Positions 34,018-41,514 are shown, counted from the stretch's first letter. The stretch: 64,000 nt of DNA from Flagellimonas onchidii (GCF_004804315.1 NZ_SRXX01000007.1:146270-210269), one strand, 5' to 3'. The notes: generated by a model from the sequence alone, not told the origin. A program made the numbers and translations.

Positions 34018-35552
34018 ATGATTTAAGTCAACAAGACTTGGCCCAAATGGAAAAAAAGGGCATTTCCCAGTCAAAAGTTGAAAACCAAATAGCAACCTTC
34101 AAAGCTGGTATACCATTTGTGAACCTTGAAAAAGCTGCGGTAGTTTCAGATGGCATTTTAAGGTTTTCGCAAGATGAGCAAAAGGAACTTATCCAATTTT
34201 TTGAAGATGAAAGAGGAGGGTTAGATCTGCTGAAATTTGTGCCTGCGTCCGGGGCTGCTTCACGTATGTTCAAGGCTATGTTCAATTTCTTGGACACTTA
34301 CGATGCTACAAAAGAAAAGCTATCCGACTATATAGAACGAATGGGTGATGCTGCTGTTCAACAGTTTTCAGATAATATGGAGAACCTTCCTTTTTATGAC
34401 TTGATCATGGAAAGAATTTCGGGCAAGACTTCCAATAAAGATGAGGAAGTTTATCTTTTTGTAAAAGAAATGTTGGTGGCTGATGGGTTAAATTATGGTT
34501 TTTACCCGAAAGGACTACTTCCTTTTCATAAGTATGATGCTGGAAGCGCCACCCCATTTGAAGAACACCTAAAAGAAGCCTCCCTATATGCTAAAACTGA
34601 TGGGAAGGCCAATCTACACTTCACAATTTCGGAACAGCATAATGAAATGTTCAAAAAAGAGCATGCAAGTGCTGCACCAAAGGTTTCAACAACAACAAAT
34701 ACTGAATTTAACGTTACCTATTCCAATCAAAAGCCTTCCACAGATACTATTGCCGTTGACATGCAGAATCAGCCGTTTAGGAACAATGATGGATCACTAT
34801 TGTTTAGACCGGGAGGTCATGGGGCATTGATTGAAAACCTGAACGATCAAGATGCAGATGTTGTTTTTATCAAAAACATAGACAATGTTGTAATAGATGA
34901 AAACTTGAATAAAGTTGCGAACAGTAAAAAAATGTTGGCTGGGGTATTGCTAAAAGCGCAGACCAAGGCATTTCAATATGCCGATGAAATCGAGGTGGGG
35001 AATCTTTCAAAGGAAAAAATGACGGAAATAAAGTCCTTTTTAGAAAGCGAGCTGAATGTTAGAATACCGCAGGATTATGACAGCCTAAATCTAGAAGAAC
35101 AACTGGAAGTGTTGAAAACGAAAATTAACCGTCCCGTCAGAGTATGTGGAATGGTAAAGAATGAGGGTGAACCAGGAGGAGGGCCTTTCTGGATTGAAGA
35201 TGAAGGTGGAAATGTTTCGCTACAAATCATCGAATCTGCCCAAATTGATACTTCCAACAAACAGCAAGCTTCAATTCTAAAGAATTCAACCCATTTTAAC
35301 CCGGTAGATTTGATTTGTGGAATTCGCAACCATAAAGGGGAGAAATACAACCTTTTACATTTTGTCGATACCAAGCAAGGGTTTATTACAGGAAAGACCA
35401 AAGAAGGAAAGGAATTAAAAGCTTTGGAGCTACCAGGGTTGTGGAACGGAGCCATGGCCTTTTGGAACACCATTTTTGTTGAGGTTCCTTTAGTCACTTT
35501 CAACCCCGTTAAGACAGTGAACGACCTTTTAAAGCCTACGCATCAGATATAG
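34014..35552 (+). CDS. DUF4301 family protein
   Basis: This is a 512-residue soluble protein overlapping the kinase gene by 4 bp. It has the DUF4301 blocks FVPASGAASRMFKAMF, PKGLLPFHKY, TISEQHNEMF, FRPGGHGALIENLND and VCGMVKNEGEPGGGPFWIED. The order GAASRM then PKGLLPFH then GGHGAL resembles a nucleotidyltransferase/sugar-phosphate-type fold, but no characterised member is known to me. Its place as last gene of the salvage operon suggests a metabolic role. A terminator follows 27 bp later. Confidence 0.82.
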   Translation: MNDLSQQDLAQMEKKGISQSKVENQIATFKAGIPFVNLEKAAVVSDGILRFSQDEQKELIQFFEDERGGLDLLKFVPASGAASRMFKAMFNFLDTYDATKEKLSDYIERMGDAAVQQFSDNMENLPFYDLIMERISGKTSNKDEEVYLFVKEMLVADGLNYGFYPKGLLPFHKYDAGSATPFEEHLKEASLYAKTDGKANLHFTISEQHNEMFKKEHASAAPKVSTTTNTEFNVTYSNQKPSTDTIAVDMQNQPFRNNDGSLLFRPGGHGALIENLNDQDADVVFIKNIDNVVIDENLNKVANSKKMLAGVLLKAQTKAFQYADEIEVGNLSKEKMTEIKSFLESELNVRIPQDYDSLNLEEQLEVLKTKINRPVRVCGMVKNEGEPGGGPFWIEDEGGNVSLQIIESAQIDTSNKQQASILKNSTHFNPVDLICGIRNHKGEKYNLLHFVDTKQGFITGKTKEGKELKALELPGLWNGAMAFWNTIFVEVPLVTFNPVKTVNDLLKPTHQI

Positions 35553-35578
35553 GAGTTTAATAGTTTTAGGCATAATAC

Positions 35579-35608
35579 AACCGCTACTGTCAAAGAAGCG
35601 GTTTTTTT
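35579..35608 (+). terminator. Terminator of the salvage operon
   Basis: AACCGCT (35579-35585) pairs with AGCGGTT (35597-35603) around an 11-base loop, followed by seven T. The T-tract runs straight into the GTGACC of the first ECF-like promoter. Confidence 0.8.
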
Positions 35609-35636
35609 GTGACCTTTTTTTAAAAGCGGTGTCCAA
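35609..35636 (+). promoter_or_regulatory. ECF-sigma-like promoter 1
   Basis: GTGACC (35609-35614), 16 bases, GTCCAA (35631-35636). The spacing and the GTC-type -10 box are those of extracytoplasmic-function sigma promoters. The same pair recurs with identical spacing at 35776 and 35902. There is no TAnnTTTG box here. Confidence 0.55.
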
Positions 35637-35642
35637 TGTATT

Positions 35643-35772
35643 GAAAAGGACGTATAGGTAGACATAGGGTGAAAAGGATTTCATGAAAAATATATAATTC
35701 TACTAGGTCTGGACCTAGTATTTTTGGTTGGTTGATTTGGTTTTTAAGGTCGCACTTTGTGCGACCTTTTTC
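35643..35772 (+). ncRNA. Candidate small RNA A
   Basis: The stretch between promoter 1 and a strong terminator has no open frame beyond a few codons. It contains a perfect hairpin TACTAGGTC/GACCTAGTA (35701-35720) followed by TTTTTGGTTGG. A second hairpin, AAGGTCGCAC-TTT-GTGCGACCTT (35746-35768), follows with a T-tract. Either hairpin could end the RNA, giving roughly 80 or 130 bases. It shares its layout with unit B. Confidence 0.5.
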
Positions 35773-35775
35773 TTT

Positions 35776-35803
35776 GTGACTTTAAGTAATAAAAGGTGTC
35801 TAA
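35776..35803 (+). promoter_or_regulatory. ECF-sigma-like promoter 2
   Basis: GTGACT (35776-35781), 16 bases, GTCTAA (35798-35803). It is the second copy of the element and starts in the T-tract of the unit A terminator. Confidence 0.55.
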
Positions 35804-35809
35804 TAAATA

Positions 35810-35901
35810 TGAGGAGTTATTTGGAATGAAGGCTTTCTAGACGTCGGTGTCTAGATTTTTTGGTTGGCAGGAGGGCTGTGCTTGCACGGTCCTCCTTTTT
35901 T
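35810..35901 (+). ncRNA. Candidate small RNA B
   Basis: Hairpin TCTAGAC/GTCTAGA (35836-35855) is followed by TTTTTTGGTTGG. A 12-bp hairpin with G-U pairs follows (AGGAGG at 35869 with CCTCCT ending 35896), then a T-run. The order and the TTTTTGGTTGG element are the same as in unit A although the stems differ in sequence, which suggests paralogous RNAs. The only open frame is a six-codon one at 35809. Confidence 0.5.
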
Positions 35902-35929
35902 GTGACCAAAATAAAAAAGAGGTGTCTAA
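35902..35929 (+). promoter_or_regulatory. ECF-sigma-like promoter 3
   Basis: GTGACC (35902-35907), 16 bases, GTCTAA (35924-35929). It is the third copy, 24 bases upstream of the ATG of the 40-residue gene, so the expected leader is about 18 bases. Confidence 0.55.
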
Positions 35930-35953
35930 AGAATTGGAACACTAGCTAAAAAT

Positions 35954-36076
35954 ATGTTATTCGAAATAGTAATTGTAATGGGTTTGGTATCATTTCTGGT
36001 TGCTTCTTTTTTAGTGATAGTGATACCTCATTTAAATCGTGAATACAAAAAAACCAAAAGAAAGAAAATGGGATAA
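35954..36076 (+). CDS. 40-residue single-pass membrane micro-protein
   Basis: The predicted peptide has MLFEIVIVMGLVSFLVASFL as its first twenty residues, then VIVIPHLNREY and a strongly basic tail KKTKRKKMG. That gives one transmembrane helix of about 24 residues with the positive end inside. It lies after the third ECF-like promoter, and its stop codon sits inside a hairpin. Size and shape resemble stress-induced membrane peptides and type I toxins, but I recognise no family. The coding call rests on the clean hydrophobic-basic pattern and the promoter position. Confidence 0.55.
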   Translation: MLFEIVIVMGLVSFLVASFLVIVIPHLNREYKKTKRKKMG

Positions 36077-36159
36077 TGCTATGCAAACACTAACCTTTGC
36101 GTTATCCATGACGCCCCAGCATTGCTGGTAAGTTGAAAAGGCTGCTTCGGCAGCCTTTT
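36071..36159 (+). terminator. Three hairpins ending the micro-protein transcript
   Basis: GGATAATGC/GCGTTATCC (36071-36079 and 36099-36107, one G-U pair) includes the stop codon. CCAGC-ATT-GCTGG (36116-36128) follows. The last, AAAAGGCTGC-TTCG-GCAGCCTTTT (36136-36159), with its UUCG tetraloop, is a classic terminator. Confidence 0.75.
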
Positions 36160-36174
36160 ATATTTATGCAATCT

Positions 36175-36210
36175 TTTGTTATGAAAAACCAATAACCGGT
36201 ATTACATTTG
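36175..36210 (+). promoter_or_regulatory. Promoter of the TPP-controlled receptor
   Basis: TTTG (36175-36178) and TACATTTG (36203-36210) fit the Bacteroidetes -33/-7 pair, with a 24-base gap that is slightly long. The riboswitch starts a few bases downstream. Confidence 0.6.
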
Positions 36211-36216
36211 CGGCAT

Positions 36217-36299
36217 CTCAAAGGGGTGCTTTTTATAAAGGCTGAGATTATACCCAATGAACCTGGGCGGGTAATGCCGCCAAGGGATTGCGCAAGGCG
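36217..36299 (+). ncRNA. TPP riboswitch (THI element)
   Basis: The conserved THI-box order is present: GGGGTGC, then GGCTGAGA near 36240, ACCC, GAACCTGG (36259), GGGTAATGCCG (36269) and AGGGA (36293). It sits about 90 bases upstream of the TonB receptor start. Downstream, TTTCAAT/ATTGAAA forms a small hairpin that may belong to the expression platform. It binds thiamine pyrophosphate and should repress the receptor when TPP is plentiful. Confidence 0.93.
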
Positions 36300-36386
36300 C
36301 ATCTTGGAATTTCAATGTTTCTATTGAAACAAAATCATTTTAACTAACAAGAATAATAGCCCCTTTTATTCGTAAATTTTTTACGG

Positions 36387-38549
36387 ATGAAGACAACTTT
36401 ATTCACAACTTTGGCCCTTATAGGGCTGGCACTGGTAACTAGTGCACAACAATCACCAACAGACTCACTAGAAGGTAAAAAAATCGTACTTGACGAAGTG
36501 TTGGTTCAGGCAATTCGGGTGACCAAAGAATTTCCTATTACATTTTCTGATTTGGACAAGGATGAAATTGCCCCTAGAAATTTGGGGCAAGACATTCCCA
36601 TTTTGATGAACTTTTTACCTGCTGTGGTCACTACTTCCGACGCAGGTGCGGGAATCGGTTACACAGGTATTCGTGTTCGGGGAAGTGATGCGACAAGGGT
36701 AAATGTAACCATTAATGGTATCCCTTACAATGATGCCGAATCTCAAGGTACTTTTTGGGTAAACATGCCCGATTTTGCCTCTTCTACCGAAAGCCTTCAA
36801 CTTCAACGCGGTGTTGGGACATCTACCAACGGAGCTGGTGCCTTCGGGGCAAGTTTGAACCTTCTAACGGATGCTTTTTCTGAAGATGCCTATGCTAGAA
36901 TTTCTTCATCCGTCGGGAGTTTTAACACCTTGAGGAACAACTTTAAATTTAGTACGGGTCTGTTAAATAACAATTTTGAAATTTCGGGCAGATTGTCCCG
37001 GATAACTTCAGATGGTTATATTGATAGGGCAAGTTCAGAACTGGAGAGCTATTTTCTACAAGGAGCTTATAAGGATGAAAACACCTTGATTAAAGCGTTA
37101 CTTTTTGGAGGGCACGAAATTACCTATCAAGCTTGGAATGGAATCACGCTAGACCAACTAAAAACCGACAGAACATTTAATTCCGCTGGATTATATACAG
37201 ATGAAAATGGAAATGTTCAATTTTATGAAAGAGAAGAAGACAACTACAAGCAAGACCATTTTCAATTGCATTGGAATGAAACCATCAGTCCAACATGGAG
37301 CTCCAATATTGCTTTGCATTATACAAGAGGGCGTGGTTTTTTTGAACAATTTAGGGAAGATGATAGTTTTTCGACCTATGGTTTTGAACCATTGACGGTA
37401 AATGGAGAGACCTTAGATGAAACGGACCTTATTAGAAGAAGGTGGTTGGATAATGATTTTTATGGTGCGGTAGCATCCATTAATCATAAAAAGGATGACC
37501 TTGATTTAATACTTGGAGGGGGTTACAATATTTACAAAGGAGATCATTTCGGTGAAGTAATCTGGGCGCGTTTTGCCTCGGAAAGCAATATTCGCGATCG
37601 TTATTATGAGGACAACTCCACAAAGACTGATTTCAACATATATGCAAAGGCCAATTATAAGCTGAATAATAAATGGTCAGTTTTTTGGGACCTGCAATAC
37701 CGAGGAGTGGGTTATGAAGCCAATGGTGAGGACACAGGGTTGGTGGATGACACCTTCAATTTTTTTAACCCAAAAGCAGGGATTACTTTTGATTTGAATC
37801 CTAATAACAACTTTTATTTTTCCTATGCTGTGGCTAATAGAGAGCCCAATCGAAACGATTATGAGAATGGAGATCCAAGGCCAGAACGTTTAAATGATTT
37901 TGAACTTGGATGGCGTTATGTTTCCCCATCATTTCAATTGAATACCAATATATATTATATGAGTTACAAAGACCAATTGGTTCTTACGGGTGAATTGAAC
38001 GATGTAGGAGGTTCTTTGAGAGCTAATGTAGATGATAGCTATCGCCTTGGACTTGAAATCGACGCAAATATTCAATTGGGAAGCAAGTTCTTTATTAGTC
38101 CCAATGTAGCCCTAAGCGACAATAAGATCAAAAACTTGAACATAGAAAGGGATGGCGTTTCAAGAAATCTGGGGAACACCAACATTTCCTTTTCCCCAAA
38201 TATTATCGCGGGTAATCGTTTTACTTTTTCCCCCAATGAAAATATACAATTGTCCTTGTTGAGTAAATACGTTGGGGAACAATACTTAAGCAATACAGAT
38301 ACTGAGGCTTCGAAATTGGATGGATATTTCACTACGGACTTTAACATTCAGTATGAGATAGATTTCAACAGCGTCTTCAAATCCATTGTGTTGTCTGGGC
38401 TTGTAAACAATGTATTCGATGCAAGATATGTATCGAATGGTTACACGTATTTAGATTATTTCTCAAACCCGGGAAATACTTTCGAAGTACAGGGTTATTA
38501 CCCTCAGGCAGGAATCAACTTTTTGTTAGGGGCTACCGTTAATTTTTAG
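36387..38549 (+). CDS. TonB-dependent receptor, probable thiamine uptake
   Basis: This is a 720-residue outer-membrane receptor. The signal peptide ends TSAQ. The plug domain (about 35-150) contains KIVLDEVLVQAIRVTKEFPI, VRGSDATRVNVTINGIPYND and GVGTSTNGAGAFGASLN. The barrel runs to a final aromatic strand, FLLGATVNF. It lacks the N-terminal carboxypeptidase-like domain of the phytase-linked receptor. The TPP riboswitch directly upstream assigns thiamine or a TPP precursor as cargo, as known for Bacteroidetes TPP-regulated receptors. Confidence 0.88.
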   Translation: MKTTLFTTLALIGLALVTSAQQSPTDSLEGKKIVLDEVLVQAIRVTKEFPITFSDLDKDEIAPRNLGQDIPILMNFLPAVVTTSDAGAGIGYTGIRVRGSDATRVNVTINGIPYNDAESQGTFWVNMPDFASSTESLQLQRGVGTSTNGAGAFGASLNLLTDAFSEDAYARISSSVGSFNTLRNNFKFSTGLLNNNFEISGRLSRITSDGYIDRASSELESYFLQGAYKDENTLIKALLFGGHEITYQAWNGITLDQLKTDRTFNSAGLYTDENGNVQFYEREEDNYKQDHFQLHWNETISPTWSSNIALHYTRGRGFFEQFREDDSFSTYGFEPLTVNGETLDETDLIRRRWLDNDFYGAVASINHKKDDLDLILGGGYNIYKGDHFGEVIWARFASESNIRDRYYEDNSTKTDFNIYAKANYKLNNKWSVFWDLQYRGVGYEANGEDTGLVDDTFNFFNPKAGITFDLNPNNNFYFSYAVANREPNRNDYENGDPRPERLNDFELGWRYVSPSFQLNTNIYYMSYKDQLVLTGELNDVGGSLRANVDDSYRLGLEIDANIQLGSKFFISPNVALSDNKIKNLNIERDGVSRNLGNTNISFSPNIIAGNRFTFSPNENIQLSLLSKYVGEQYLSNTDTEASKLDGYFTTDFNIQYEIDFNSVFKSIVLSGLVNNVFDARYVSNGYTYLDYFSNPGNTFEVQGYYPQAGINFLLGATVNF

Positions 38550-38589
38550 ATAACATTATTTTTTGGGGGATTCTGTACTTTTATAAACT

Positions 38590-39588
38590 ATGACAGAATC
38601 CCTCAAATTTTTTGATAAGACTCCGATTCGATGGGGCGTAGTTGGCTGTGGTAGCGTGGCCGAAAAAAAGAGCGTTCCAGCATATCAGATGACCTCAGGC
38701 TTTCAGGTACAAATGGTTATGCGCCGAGATGCTAATAAAGCTAAGGATTATGCTTTAAGGCATAATGTCTCTCACTGGACCACCGATGCCAATGAGGTAA
38801 TCAAAAACCCTGATATAGATGCTATATATATAGCAACCCCTCCCGATTCGCATAAATTTTATGCACTTCAAGTGGCGGAAGCGGGAAAACCTTGCTGTAT
38901 TGAAAAACCAATGACCCCAACTTTTCAAGACAGTTTGGTGGTTTATGAAACGTTCAAAACAAAAAACATACCGCTGTTTGTTGCCTATTATCGAAGGTCT
39001 TTGCTAAGGTTCAATAAAATAAAAGATTGGTTGAATGAAGGCAAGATAGGTGAGGTCAGACATATTCATTGGCAAAAAACCAAACCTCCGAATGATTTGG
39101 ATTTGAGCGGTGAATATAACTGGAGGACGGATAAAAAAATAGCTCTTGGGGGGTATTTTGATGATTTGGCAAGTCATGGTTTAGACCTTTTTACATATTT
39201 GTTGGGAAATATTAAAAGTGCCAACGGCTTGGCCATAAACCAGCAAAATTTGTATTCTGCTTATGATGCTGTCACCGCCTCATGGATTCACGAAAATGGA
39301 ATTACAGGAGAGGGAAATTGGAACTTTGGAACATTTCATCGTGTGGATAAAGTCGAAATATTCGGTTCCAAAGGGAAAATCACGTTCTCTGTATTGGATG
39401 AAGCACCTATTGAACTTGAAAATGAAGAAGGTAGCCAAACTTTGGAAATTCCACATCCCGAACACATTCAGCAATTTCATGTTGAAAACATTAGAAAACA
39501 CCTATTCGGGAAAGGCCAACACCCTTCACAAGGGAAATCGGGACTTCATACAAGCTGGATCATGGATTGCATTCTCCAAAAAAAATAA
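38590..39588 (+). CDS. Gfo/Idh/MocA family oxidoreductase
   Basis: This is a 332-residue NAD(P)-dependent enzyme. The Rossmann motif GVVGCGSVAEKKSVPAYQ is near residue 17, IYIATPPDSH near residue 80 and CIEKPMTPT near residue 103. The C-terminal alpha/beta domain has GGYFDDLASHGLDLFTYL, which holds the catalytic-type histidine. It probably oxidises a sugar or polyol; the substrate cannot be told. It lies 40 bp after the TonB receptor but is probably not thiamine-specific. Confidence 0.87.
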   Translation: MTESLKFFDKTPIRWGVVGCGSVAEKKSVPAYQMTSGFQVQMVMRRDANKAKDYALRHNVSHWTTDANEVIKNPDIDAIYIATPPDSHKFYALQVAEAGKPCCIEKPMTPTFQDSLVVYETFKTKNIPLFVAYYRRSLLRFNKIKDWLNEGKIGEVRHIHWQKTKPPNDLDLSGEYNWRTDKKIALGGYFDDLASHGLDLFTYLLGNIKSANGLAINQQNLYSAYDAVTASWIHENGITGEGNWNFGTFHRVDKVEIFGSKGKITFSVLDEAPIELENEEGSQTLEIPHPEHIQQFHVENIRKHLFGKGQHPSQGKSGLHTSWIMDCILQKK

Positions 39589-39596
39589 CCAATGGG

Positions 39597-40040
39597 TCAA
39601 TTGGAGACAATAACAGTGTTTCCGCTTTGAGTCGCACGATAAAAAAGTAAGTCGTAGTATCGGTTGCCATCATCAGGTCTATTTAATAATTGACCTGTAA
39701 AAAGACTATACGTATAATTGTCACATGGACAAACGGCATTCTGTCCGTCAATCATCATGGTTGAGCAACTGTTGGGTGCATGGTTGGGGCAACTGGCTTC
39801 CCACGCCACATACTGCGAGCCACTTAAGCCAGCCTTCATAACAAAAATACCTCTGATTCCCACGCCGGCGTTAGGTATATAATCGGGGTTTCCAATATTG
39901 TTCAATTCAAGGTAAGATGGAAGGTTTAGGTTAACATCAAACCTAAAATTCACTTCCAGAAGATAAGGATTACGGTTTGTACTGTCTGTTGAACAGGAAA
40001 TTAAAGCTAGCAGTAAAATAGACCTCCAGAGGCTTCTCAT
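39597..40040 (-). CDS. Lipoprotein with a degenerate Rieske-like domain
   Basis: This is a 147-residue lipoprotein (lipobox LALISC, Cys16). Residues 84-107 read like a Rieske [2Fe-2S] site: CPNH (C84, H87), an extra C92, then CPCDNY (C104, C106) where the second ligand histidine should be. D107 occupies that place. The cluster is therefore probably not a classical Rieske centre. It may bind a different metal or form disulfides. It is transcribed convergently with the oxidoreductase gene. Confidence 0.65.
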   Translation of the reverse strand: MRSLWRSILLLALISCSTDSTNRNPYLLEVNFRFDVNLNLPSYLELNNIGNPDYIPNAGVGIRGIFVMKAGLSGSQYVAWEASCPNHAPNSCSTMMIDGQNAVCPCDNYTYSLFTGQLLNRPDDGNRYYDLLFYRATQSGNTVIVSN

Positions 40041-40062
40041 AGTTTGGATTTGAACGCTTTAC

Positions 40063-40096
40063 TTTGGCAAAAGTGAACAAAAAATGGCTATATTTG
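40063..40096 (+). promoter_or_regulatory. Promoter of greA
   Basis: TTTG (40063-40066), 22 bases, TATATTTG (40089-40096) is an excellent Bacteroidetes promoter. Transcription should start near 40101-40103. Confidence 0.75.
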
Positions 40097-40100
40097 CGTT

Positions 40101-40191
40101 AAATCCTCGCAAAAAAGCTGTGCAAGGCATGGTGTTCGTTGAGGATTTTTTCTATTTGGTAAAAAATACATTGGGAAAATCCAGGATTTTC
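40101..40191 (+). promoter_or_regulatory. Structured greA leader, possible attenuator or short RNA
   Basis: The RNA would begin with AAATCCTC (40101-40108), which pairs with GAGGATTT (40141-40148) and is followed at once by a T-run: a terminator-like stem closing the first 48 bases. A second hairpin, GAAAATC-CAG-GATTTTC, spans 40175-40191. The greA ATG is at 40224. Confidence 0.5.
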
Positions 40192-40223
40192 TTCGATGCT
40201 GTCTTGCATTAAAAAATGACGAT

Positions 40224-40700
40224 ATGAGCAAAGTATCTTATTATACGGCCGAAGGACTTAAAAAGTTAAAAGAGGAATTGAACCATCTAAAGGATGTGGA
40301 AAGACCTAAGGCATCCCAAGCCATTGCAGAAGCCAGGGATAAAGGAGATTTGTCTGAGAATGCTGAATATGATGCAGCCAAGGAGGCGCAGGGTCTTTTG
40401 GAAATGAAAATATCCAAGATGGAAGAAACATTGTCCAATGCTAGGTTGATTGACGAATCTCAACTTGACACGTCAAAAGTGCTGGTACTTTCAACGGTTA
40501 AACTTAAAAATCAAGCCAATGGTATGGAGATGAAATATACCTTGGTAGCAGAGAGTGAGGCTGATCTTAAAGCAGGAAAAATATCTGTTACCTCTCCAAT
40601 AGGTAGGGGATTGTTGGGAAAATCGGTGGGAGATGTGGCGGAGATACAAGTGCCCAATGGAACCTTAAAGTTCGATGTTTTAGAAATCACTAGAGAATAG
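40224..40700 (+). CDS. greA: Transcription elongation factor GreA
   Basis: GreA rescues backtracked RNA polymerase by stimulating transcript cleavage. The 158-residue protein has the N-terminal coiled coil (about 1-75) with the acidic-tip region EARDKGDLSENAEYDAAKEA, and an FKBP-like C-terminal domain ending ISVTSPIGRGLLGKSVGDVA. It is followed by a strong terminator. The preceding leader of about 120 bases contains two hairpins. Confidence 0.96.
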   Translation: MSKVSYYTAEGLKKLKEELNHLKDVERPKASQAIAEARDKGDLSENAEYDAAKEAQGLLEMKISKMEETLSNARLIDESQLDTSKVLVLSTVKLKNQANGMEMKYTLVAESEADLKAGKISVTSPIGRGLLGKSVGDVAEIQVPNGTLKFDVLEITRE

Positions 40701-40722
40701 ACTTTACAAAATCGCTATATTT

Positions 40723-40751
40723 AATCCCGTCGAGAGACGGGATTTTTTTTT
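40723..40751 (+). terminator. Terminator of greA
   Basis: AATCCCGTC (40723-40731), loop GAGA, GACGGGATT (40736-40744), then a T-run. Confidence 0.9.
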
Positions 40752-40774
40752 GAACCTACCAAACTAACACCGAC

Positions 40775-41167
40775 ATGTCAAGTATTTTTACCAAAATCAT
40801 CAATGGCGAGATTCCTTGTTACAAAATCGCTGAAGACGAGGATAATTTTGCTTTTTTGGACATTAACCCGAATGCAAAAGGGCATACTTTGTGTATTCCT
40901 AAAAAGGAAGTGGATAAAATCATGGATCTTGATGAGGTTTCGTATATGAAGTTAATGGCATTTTCTAGAAAAGTTGGAAAGGCCATAGAGGCAGCGGTAC
41001 CTTGCAATAGGGTTGGAATGTCCATTATTGGTCTTGAAGTTCCCCATGTGCATGTACATATGATTCCTCTACAAAGCATGAAAAATGCCACATTTCAGCA
41101 CAAGGAGACTTTAACTCAGGAGGAATTTGAGAAAACGGCTATGGAAATTAGGGGGTTTCTTAAATAA
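40775..41167 (+). CDS. HIT family nucleotide-binding protein
   Basis: This is a 130-residue histidine-triad protein starting SIFTKIINGEIPCYKIAEDE. The triad is HVHVH at H91/H93/H95 followed by MIPL. It is likely an Hint-branch purine nucleoside phosphoramidase or dinucleotide hydrolase. It overlaps the convergent zinc-ribbon membrane gene by 8 bp. The greA terminator lies just upstream. Confidence 0.92.
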   Translation: MSSIFTKIINGEIPCYKIAEDEDNFAFLDINPNAKGHTLCIPKKEVDKIMDLDEVSYMKLMAFSRKVGKAIEAAVPCNRVGMSIIGLEVPHVHVHMIPLQSMKNATFQHKETLTQEEFEKTAMEIRGFLK

Positions 41168-41510
41168 AACCTTCTAAATAGAAATAGATAAATGCAGAAA
41201 CCGCACCGATAAAAAGAATCAACAAAACAAAGAATAGTGTGGTGAATCTTACCGAAGGTCTGTCTGGTGTAACCAATTTATTATAATAATCAAAAACCCG
41301 TTCAATATCTTCGGTCCAGTTTACAGGATAAATTACTGAATAGCATTTTCTACATTTTATTTCGTGGATAACATCGCCTGTGGTCCTATGAAAGAAAGGA
41401 TTGTAGGTATGTTTTTGGTAAAAAGAGAGTTTTAAGTCCTGGTTAAAACATTCAGGACAATTGTTGGTCAGCTCTGCTTCTTTGATGGCAATTCTTTTTT
41501 CCTTGGCCAT
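41160..41510 (-). CDS. Zinc-ribbon membrane protein of unknown function
   Basis: This is a 116-residue protein with a rubredoxin-like four-cysteine site, C18-x2-C21 (CPEC) and C53-x2-C56 (CRKC), then a C-terminal transmembrane helix (about 90-112, LFFVLLILFIGAVSAFIYFY). It lies 4 bp after the histidine-kinase gene on the same strand and is probably co-transcribed. No known family is recognised. A structural or sensory accessory role for the kinase is possible. Confidence 0.7.
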   Translation of the reverse strand: MAKEKRIAIKEAELTNNCPECFNQDLKLSFYQKHTYNPFFHRTTGDVIHEIKCRKCYSVIYPVNWTEDIERVFDYYNKLVTPDRPSVRFTTLFFVLLILFIGAVSAFIYFYLEGFI

Positions 41511-41514
41511 AACC

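Noticed and set aside
35954..36076. Confident type I toxin call for the 40-residue peptide
   Set aside because: No antisense RNA promoter facing it was found; only the hydrophobic-basic shape supports it.
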